Below are positions 56,836 to 64,000 of a stretch of DNA of 64,000 nucleotides, piece after piece. The notes beneath the pieces are model-generated. The model did not search any database. It was not told where the DNA came from and saw only the letters and a list, made by a program, of their open reading frames with translations. Position 1 is the first letter of the stretch, and the number at the start of each line of letters is the position of its first letter. The DNA is taken from assembly GCA_944739405.2 (NCBI GenBank), contig OX123183.2, forward strand, positions 88,860,729 to 88,924,728, written 5' to 3'. Made by a program: the position numbers and the translations under genes. The DNA comes from Euclidia mi (lineage: Eukaryota > Arthropoda > Insecta > Lepidoptera > Erebidae).

Positions 56836-59033
56836 TAACGTTAAATTGAGTTCATATTAAGTATAATAGCATGAATAATTAACATTTAGCACCTAGCGCA
56901 CATGTATTTAACCCATTGTTTTATGTAGCAGTCAGGATCGTTATGCATATTACGCTTAAATAATTTAAATTACAACATAGTAATAGGTATGTGTTATATA
57001 TCATATTAATCGCCTAGAATATTAACCATAATGGTTAACATTACTACTGCAATGTAACCGAAACATTACATCGAAAAAATCTTTTAAACGAAGAATTCCC
57101 AAATGAAGATCCTACGCCCTGTGATCCAATTCATGGACCAATACCTGAAGTTGATACTGCTGAAGTTAAAAACGCGATGATGAAAATGAAGAACAGAAAA
57201 GCTACAGGCCCTGATGAAGTGCCCGCAGATCTATGGAAGGCTCTTGGCCCGATAGGTAGCTGTTTACTGGCTTACTAAGCTATTTAACGTCATCTTAGCC
57301 ACAAAATGCATACCAAAATCATGGCGGGAAAGCTATCTACTCCCCTTTTACAAGAATAAGGGCGATGTTGCACAGTGCGAGAATTATCGAGGTATAAAAT
57401 TGACCTCACATACACTTAAAATATGGGAAAGAGTTATTAATAAGCGAATCACCAACATCTCACAAATATCACCAAATCAGTTCGGTTTCACAGCATCGAG
57501 ATCGACTATCGACGCAATTCAGACGATCAGGATTATGATGGAGAAATATAGAATTAACCGCAAAGACCTACATCTTACGTTTATCGATCTCGAAAAAGCC
57601 TTTGATCGAGTACCCCGTTAATAAGTATTGCAGGCTATGCGTGCTTAACTTGTACCTGAATCCTACATCGAACTAGTACAAGACATGTACAACAATGTCA
57701 GCACAAAAGTCCGAAGCCTAGCCGGCGTAAGTGAGGCTTTTGAGGTCAAAGTAGGCGTTCATCAAGGATCCGTGCTAAGCCCACTTTTGTTCAATCTGGT
57801 TATGGACTACCTTACCAGGGATATTCCTTCTTCATTGCCCTGGACAATGCTGTACGCAGATGATATAGTGCTAGCTGCCGATACCGCAAGTGAATTGCAG
57901 GAACTTTTAAACAAGTGGGCGCACGTCCTCGAAAAGTACGGCCTGAGAGTGAGCAGGAGCAAAACCGAATATCTGAAATGCCCTTTCAGCAGCGACACTA
58001 CATCAGAAACCATTTATATTGGAGCTACACCTATCCCTACCGGTGAGAAATTTAAATATCTAGGCTCCATACTTACACCCGATGCCAATGTATACGCTGA
58101 TGTGACTCACAGGATAAACATCGCATGGCAAAAATGGCGCTTACTTACTGGCGTGCTATGCGACTTACGTATACCCGTCAAAACTAATGGTAAAGTATAT
58201 AAAACGGCAGTCCGCCCGGCGTTACTATATGGGTCTGAATGCTGGACAACAAAGAAGTCGCATGAACAAAAGGTGCATACCAGCGAAATGAAGATGCTCA
58301 GGTGGGCGGGAGGTGTGACGCGACTAGATAAAATCCACAACGAATATATTAGAGGTAGGCTTCAAAGTTGCACCAATCGCAATAAAATCACCGAAAACGC
58401 CTTCGCTGGCCATGTCAGAAGACGAGACGAAGATCATGTGGTTCGAACTGCATTAAACCTACTAGAACAAAAACGAGGGAGAGGCCGCCTGCCGTTGACC
58501 TGGTGGAGCTCCATTGAAAGAGACCTCAAGAAAGCCCAGTTGCACGAAACGACAACCCAAGATCGTTTGACTTGGCGCAGAAAAGTGAGGAGAGAGAAGA
58601 AGAGTTATTATATTTTTCGTTTGAGTGACTCTAGCTATGTGTAACATTTGCATAACTGGATGATCTTCATGTACATCTATGTTCGCTATTTTGTAAAGAG
58701 CCATATAGAATAAGCTTTACTCCCCTACCGATATTTCTAAAAAATGAGGAAGATTGCAATTGATTTTTTAAGCTTTACATATTTAACTTTTTGCGATGTA
58801 ATATTTCGGTTACATTGCAGTAGTAATGTTCAAACCATTATGGTTAATATTCTAGGCGAATAATATGATATATAATACATACCTATTACTATGTTGTAAT
58901 TTAAATTATTTAAGCGTATTATGCATATCGATCCCGACTGCTACATAAAACAATGGGATAAATACATGTGCGCTAGGTACTAAACGTTAATTATTCATGC
59001 TATTATACTTAATATGAACTCAATTTAACGTTA
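56836..59033. mobile_element. Element with ~240-bp inverted ends enclosing a LINE
   Basis: Left arm 56836-57073 and right arm 58794-59033 are inverted copies (TAACGTTAAATTGAGTTCAT at left; ATGAACTCAATTTAACGTTA at right), about 93-95% alike by eye. Between them lies LINE-C (57074-58793). Either a long-inverted-repeat DNA transposon received a LINE, or the arms arose by inverted duplication around it. No clear target duplication seen outside the arms. Confidence 0.8.
57086..58644 (+). pseudogene. LINE-C reverse transcriptase
   Basis: The first part (about 57090-57260) reads NEEFPNEDP and KNRKATGPDEVPADLWKALG, then a frame change. 57400-57618 reads WERVINKRITN, QFGFTASRST and LTFIDLEKAFDRVPR (first catalytic Asp). 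Three stops cluster at 57619-57648. The same frame resumes with LVPESYIELVQDMYNNVSTK, VHQGSVLSPLLFNLVM, LYADDIVLAA (YADD intact, near 57853), KFKYLGSIL, YGSECWT, MLRWAGGVTRLDKI and the C-terminal GRGRLPLTWW, stopping at 58642-58644. APE-type LINE, 5' truncated; no endonuclease. Decayed but all main RT blocks are recognisable. Confidence 0.88.
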
Positions 59034-60678
59034 CTGTGATTATGTTTGTCAGTTTGTAACGCTTTTTGGTTAAATTTCATGAGATCTTCAAGAAGCTTGA
59101 AGCTAGAAAAAATTACAATATAAATGCTACACTTATGACAAGTAGGTATTACCTGAGGTAAATTCTGGCTCTAAGATCATGTGATGACTTCATCCCCGAG
59201 TTATTTTCTTTCTGCATGCAATGTTTTATGACAGTGGTTCCTAAATTTTATAACCATGGAACCCGTTAGACAAAAGACGGGCTTAATTTTTTTGTATACT
59301 AAACGTATTCGCATATTTCCTTTCCCTATATTTAGAGATATAGAGAAATCCTTGGCCTCCCTCTATGTTCTCCTTAAAGAACGTAATGCTTGCTGAACTG
59401 TGCTACTTTAAAGTATCTTCTAATCTTTTGTAAAATGAGAATTACGATACATACATACATACATAGTCTCACGCCTATATCCCCGACGAGGTAGGCAGAG
59501 GTATATTACTACACCCACTTTTCGCTAGATTTATTTTAGTCCCACGTAATAAGTCGCCCCCTATTACTTTGTTCGGTCGCCTTTTTAATTACGATAGAAA
59601 ATGAATTAATTCTCACTTTTGATATGTCTGTTACTTTGACCAGTAAACCGTTTTAGTAGTGTATCGTTGATTTGTAATGAACATTTTACCTATAATTTAA
59701 TGGTCCCAATTTGCTCTTGAGATTTGCGCGTCCATCCTGAAATATTCTCATCACCGACACACTCATATTTGTCCTATCTGCGATGATACAAATGGTCTAG
59801 TTAGATTGTAGTAGTTCTATTCTGACTGAAGTTTGAAGTTTAGACAGTACCTTGTCTTCATTTGATGGGACAGAAGTCCGGTTACCAAGGCCTCTCTTTT
59901 TATCTCCTTTCGATTCCAAATATCTTTGAAAGCGTACAATTTCTGTCCTTTTTGTCCTAAGATAAACAATGCCTGACGGCCCGAGGAACTGGTACTCATT
60001 TTCTACTGACCATGAGGCAGCCTGTATCTTGTTTACTACAATTGAAGTATTAAAAATATAGCTGGTATTTTATTACATTCTAAGCGTTTCATATCCACGT
60101 TATGTTATAAAACATGCAGCTCTAATAAAGGATACACAATCAAGAACTGTTGCCATATTTTTACTTTATAAACAATCCAGTTATTTGTATTTTTAATAAA
60201 AAAATAATATTGTTTTGGATTCTTAGTCGTTCGCCGCAGGTATGTTGCAAATGCCACATGAGTACGCGTTTCATGGTCTCGGTGAGTATTGTTTTGACGA
60301 AACAATGTAGCTTTAGAGTTGTTCTACAGTACTTACTCTGTGTATTTGTTATGAAATAACTGGAATTGTTCTGCAGTGTATTTTTCATGTAAAACAAATC
60401 GGTGTTGTAATGACATTTGTGGTGTATGTACGTTATCTCTTTTTATTTCTCGATTTCTGTAACGATAAAAAATTGCGCGATAAAGAATATAGTGTTTGTT
60501 TTTTTTTTGGCATAATATCATTTTTAGTATCTTTCACATTATGACAATTTATAAAATGTTCTACATCTGAACCATGATTTTCGTATCGAACTACATCAAA
60601 ACCGTAGATCGTGTTGGTTTACGAGTAGCTAATAAACATTTAAACTTTCAAACTCATTTTAATTACCTTTAATTTTAG
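59034..60678. other. Mostly unassigned; SINE fragment at 59462-59575
   Basis: Apart from the SINE fragment I see no gene or known repeat. Confidence 0.45.
59462..59575 (-). mobile_element. tRNA-derived SINE, copy 3 (3' end only)
   Basis: The plus strand reads TAGTCTCACGCCTATATCCC then CGACGAGGTAGGCAGAGGTA, TACACCCACTTTTCGC and TCCCACGTAATAAGTCGCCC, i.e. the 3' half of the SINE at 2804-3073 and 32769-33037, preceded by (ACAT)n at 59450-59463. 5' truncated. Confidence 0.85.
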
Positions 60679-62315
60679 GCTGAGCTCTTGGAGGAGATCG
60701 AAAGGTTCTATGGACAGCTATACACGACAACGCAACAACCCGCAAGCACTCCAGCGTCAGACCCTAGAGCTGGATTAACTTGACACTATACCGAAGATAC
60801 CCCGGACGTCAGCATGCACGAGATTAGTGTGGCTCTCAAACAGCTCAAAAACAACAAGGCGCCGGGTGATGACGGAATTACGAGCGAGCTTCTGAAGGCC
60901 GGCGGTGCACCCGCTAGAGAAGCCCTCCGGAAGCTATTTTATTCCGTCATTCTCGATGGTAAAACGCCACAGGCGTGGCACAGAGGTGTGGTGGTGCTTT
61001 TCTTTAAGAAAGGGGATAAAACCCTCTTAAAGAACTACAGACCCATCACAGTTCTGAGCCATGTCTACAAGCTGTTTTCGAGGGTCATCACGAATCGTCT
61101 CGAGAGCAAGCTAGGCGACTTACAGCCTCCCGAACAAGCCGGTTTCCGTAAAGGCTATAGTACCATAGACCACATACATACGCTGCGGCAGGTTATACAG
61201 AAGTCCGAGGAGTATAACCAGCCCCTATGCTTGGCGTTTGTGGACTATGAGAAAGCCTTCGATTCGATCGAAACCTGGGCGGTGCTACAGTCTCTCCAAT
61301 GGTGTCGGATTGACTACCGATATATCGAAGTGCTGAAGTGTTTGTATGAAAACGCCACTATATCAGTCCGCCTCCAGGACCAGAGTTCGAAACCTATTCA
61401 ACTTCAGCGAGGGGTGAGACAGGGGGATGTCATATCCCCGAAACTGTTTACCACTGCGCTGGAGGATGTTTTCAAGCTTCTGGACTGGAATGGACTCGGC
61501 ATAAACATCAACGGCGAGTACATCACTCACCTTCGATTCGCAAACGATATCGTAGTCATGGCTGAGACCATGGAAGACCTAGGCACAATGCTCGATGGCC
61601 TCTGTAGAGTCTCCCAACAAGATGAACATGGACAAGACGAAAATCATGTCGAACGTCCATATTGTACCTGCTCCTATTCAGGTTGGGAACTCTACGCTCG
61701 AAGTTGTCGACAAGTATATCTACCTGGGACAAGTAGTCAAATTAGGTAGGTCCAACTTCGAGAAGGAGGTCAGTCATCGAATCCAACTCGGTTGGGCAGC
61801 GTTCGCGAAGCTACGACATATCTTCTCGTCCGATATCCCGCAGTGTCTCATGACGAAAGTCTTTGACCAGTGTGTGTTGCCAGTGATGACTTACGGATCA
61901 GAGACGTGGTCGCTCACTATGGGACTTATCAGAAGGCTCAAGGTCACTCAGAGGGCGATGGAGAGAGCTATGCTTTGAGTTTCCCTGCGAGATCGAATCA
62001 GAAATGAGGAGAGTCGCAGTAGAACCAAAGTCGCCGACATAGCTCTCTGGATAACCAAGCTGAAGTGGCAGTGGGCAGGGCACATAGCTCGAAGAACCGA
62101 TGGCCGTTGGGGCAGAAAGGTTCTGGAGTGGCGGCCACGTACCGGACGACGCAGCAGAGGTAGGCCCCCCGCAAGGTGGACCGACGATCTCGTCAAGATC
62201 GCGGGAGGCGGTTGGATGCGGGCGGCTCAAGACCGGTCAGTGTGGAGAACCTTGGGGGAGGCCTATGTCCAGCAGTGGACGTCATTTGGCTGATATGATG
62301 ATGATGATGATTAAT
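60679..62315 (+). mobile_element. LINE-D: RTE-like LINE, 5' truncated, complete 3' end
   Basis: Starts at GCTGAGCTCTTGGAGGAG and runs through a reverse transcriptase to a TGATATGATGATGATGATGA tail. A fragment of the same 3' end is at 20046-20216. GC content is clearly above the flanks. Confidence 0.88.
60690..62296 (+). pseudogene. LINE-D reverse transcriptase
   Basis: A TGA at 60781-60783 is followed by an open frame: LKNNKAPGDDGITSELLKAG, FKKGDKTLLKNYRPITVLSH, EQAGFRKGYSTIDHI, FVDYEKAFDS (first catalytic Asp), QRGVRQGDVISPKLFT and LRFANDIVVMAE. The latter is the catalytic box, where the first of the paired aspartates is replaced by asparagine (AAC at 61543-61545). Near 61615 the frame shifts to DKTKIMSN, YIYLGQVVKL and YGSETWS; a TGA at 61976-61978 follows MERAML. 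Downstream KLKWQWAGHIAR and GRPPARWTDDLVKIA complete the RTE-type C-terminus. Inactive. Confidence 0.87.
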
Positions 62316-62602
62316 TTTAGGCGAGGCAACAATACAACAATTGGTTATGTAATGCTTATCGCTGCTCCTAAGATTACCTTAAATATTACTGTACTCAAAA
62401 ATCGTTCCGTGACTACAACCGATGAAATCTGGTCGAAACGTCAGGGCTAAAAGTGCCTATCTATAAACAGATTCCCTAACTTAAACTTCACGATTAAGAT
62501 TATTTGATAACCTCTATAAAAAATGCCTTAGTCCATTTTTCACACTCTTCATGTTATTTGAAGAATGTTATTGCAATATAATCAATAATATAACAACTAC
62601 AG
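62316..62602. other. Unassigned DNA
   Basis: Contains GATGAAATCTGGTCGAAACG, a phrase I associate with a lepidopteran repeat, but no limits can be set. Confidence 0.3.
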
Positions 62603-62615
62603 TTTTCAAAAGACA

Positions 62616-62772
62616 TACATACATAGACTCACGTCTGTTTCCCGGAGGGGTAGACAGAGACTACGGAACGCCATTTGCAACGATCCTGACATATCTCTCT
62701 TGCTTCTTTCACTCCCATCAGATTCCTCATGCATGCTCTTCTGTTCAGGGTACTTCTCACCTGTCCTGTTTA
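62616..62772 (-). mobile_element. LINE-A, 157-bp 3' fragment with target-site duplication (copy 3)
   Basis: Contains only the last ~120 bases of coding (the strand-reversed CQDR and RRACM region) plus the 3' end with TACATACATA tail. The 13-bp TTTTCAAAAGACA at 62603-62615 is repeated exactly at 62773-62785, a target-site duplication. Confidence 0.95.
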
Positions 62773-62967
62773 TTTTCAAAAGACAACCCACGCAAATTGA
62801 AGTTACAATATCTTCTTTCAAGTATAGCCATATCAGGTTATTTGCTTAATAAATTGAAACCTAAAAACAGTCATCTTATCACAAAGAAAATATATCTCAA
62901 TATCGAATCGAAATACAAAGTGTCAAAGCAAAATCCAAAAGGAAACTGAAGATGAAGCGAATGGTAA

Positions 62968-63490
62968 TGGCTGGTTCGGCGTTACACCGAAACCGTAGGT
63001 TCTAGGCGACTTGGAGAAGGAATGGACTGTATATAAAGGATGGCGGGTTTTAGTCGCCTAGGATTTGATAAGGGAAGAGGATGTGGAAAAGAATTGTGAG
63101 TGGGTATAGGATATTCTAATGATGAGGGGTACTTACCTTGTACGTCAGTCCTCCTTCCTTGCGAATGGCAGCCTCCTGGTGTTTTCGGGATGAAGCTGCT
63201 TGATTCACTCCACTACACAAATCACTTCTATTCGCGAGCAGTTTTGTATAAGCGGTAATAATTATAGCGGAAGCGGCGCGGTGCGGTATGGCGGACACGT
63301 ATTTAGCGAATCGAAAGTTCTGGACTGTCCCTCGCGTCGACAATCGCGGCGACCAATCCGCGAAAGGTGTGCCCCTTCCAGGGAATGGGATAGAGAGGAA
63401 CGGAAACATCGCTCGCTTTAGACAAGCAAGCGTGGAACGATTGACGTTGATGTGATTGGTTTTAGATGGAAAGGTAGATGGCGCTACCAT
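62968..63490 (-). repeat. BEL family 2 3' LTR, minus-strand copy
   Basis: On the minus strand a purine run GGGCCGGGGGGA (plus coordinates about 63491-63502) precedes ATGGTAGCGCC, the probable LTR start. The LTR ends with CGGTGTAACGCCGAACCAGC near 62968. Internal blocks match 51400-51913, including GTAGTGGAGTGA and CAAGGTAAGT (63131-63140). A perfect 10-bp stem pairs 63002-63011 with 63052-63061. Confidence 0.75.
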
Positions 63491-63494
63491 ATCC

Positions 63495-63704
63495 CCCCGG
63501 CCCTAAAGGGTTGCCTTTAAAGAAATAGAATTGAACTTAGCTATGTTGGGTGTACTACCACATAACCCATCAATAGGCTAAGACAGCGATATGATAATAA
63601 AAATTAATCTAAATTAACTTTAGCGAAAATTACAAACGCAATAATAGCGAAAACTACTAACTAAATACTTAAACTAAGAGGTAGATCCAACTTCAGGCTA
63701 GATC
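63495..63704 (-). other. BEL family 2 3' untranslated segment
   Basis: Closely matches 51198-51360 of the plus-strand copy: the GATCTAGCCTGAAGTTGGATC region after the stop, TTAGCCTATTGATGGGTTAT, and ACATAGCTAAGTTCAATT. It runs into the polypurine tract before the LTR. Confidence 0.75.
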
Positions 63705-64000
63705 TCACTGAGTTGGAAGCAGACAGAGACGTACAACAGGGCGCACGTAGCTCCCCTTAGCGGTTTTCACAGTAACAACGCGGGTTGTACCGTCCTTGGA
63801 AGTATGCAATTTCTCTACGATGGATAACGGCCATGAAAGCGGCGGAGCATTATCATGTATTATGACGACCAACGTACCCTCCTGTATAGGGGATACAGGA
63901 CTATTCCACTTGGATCTAGCCTGAAGCTGGTGTAGATATTTCGCACGCCAGCGCCGCCAGAACGATTGCACGAGTTTATCCAGCAGAGTATGTCTCTGGA
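63705..64000 (-). pseudogene. BEL family 2 integrase C-terminal domain (runs off the window edge)
   Basis: The minus-strand frame ending at 63705 reads FWRRWRAKYLHQLQARSKW, EGTLVVIIHDNAPPLSWPLS and VVTVKTAKGSYVRPVVRLC, about 90% like 50930-51197. It continues upstream past 64000, where SRDILLDKLVQ-type sequence is already visible, so a longer copy of the element probably lies to the right. Open within the window. Confidence 0.88.

Overview
The window looks like AT-rich intergenic DNA from a moth or butterfly (Lepidoptera). The evidence is its repeats: a DD37D mariner (maT) element, a BEL/Pao retrotransposon, an R2/R4-type LINE with a restriction-like endonuclease, several APE-type LINEs, and tRNA-headed SINEs and other interspersed repeats of kinds common in lepidopteran genomes. 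I found no convincing host protein-coding gene, no true tRNA or rRNA gene, and no bacterial-style operon or CRISPR array. Family names come from recognising motifs by eye; no database search was possible.

Layout. 1-2829 is a near-perfect inverted repeat (arms about 1.27 kb, roughly 99.7% alike by eye) around a 296-bp spacer holding a small TA-flanked transposon and a (TA)n tract. The arms carry 5S-rRNA-derived repeat units. A minus-strand SINE follows (2804-3073). 3-17 kb holds LINE remnants (5.5-6.2, 9.9-11.6 and 12.4-13.7 kb), a three-level nest (interspersed repeat interrupted by a Harbinger-like element that is itself interrupted by a small TA-flanked transposon, 7.0-9.3 kb), and several fold-back sequences. 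17.1-20.2 kb is a broken APE LINE followed by the tail of another LINE. 20.2-34 kb is mostly unassigned, with one common repeat (25.9-26.5 kb), an internally deleted DNA transposon (31.2-31.6 kb) and a SINE with target-site duplications (32.8-33.0 kb). A decayed piggyBac element with both TTAA sites lies at 34.26-36.09 kb, and a maT element with a repeat inserted in its transposase at 39.78-41.33 kb.

The right-hand third is densest. A BEL/Pao gag-pol (45.3-49.5 kb) is one reading frame cut by four stops and an internal deletion. Next come an antisense open frame with an FP25K-like C-terminal domain (49.95-50.6 kb) and the 3' end plus LTR of a second BEL family (50.6-51.9 kb). The same second family recurs in opposite orientation at the right edge (63.0-64.0 kb). 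Between them are a LINE framed by 240-bp inverted repeats (56.8-59.0 kb), an RTE-like LINE with a substituted catalytic aspartate (60.7-62.3 kb), and a 157-bp LINE insertion with a perfect 13-bp target-site duplication (62.6-62.8 kb).

How the parts relate. The SINE (three copies) and LINE-A (three copies) share their last 34-35 bases, as expected if the SINE borrows that LINE's retrotransposition machinery. About ten short hairpins with near-perfect arms and tiny loops are scattered through the window, one inside a reverse transcriptase gene, and together with the giant palindrome suggest recurrent inverted duplication.
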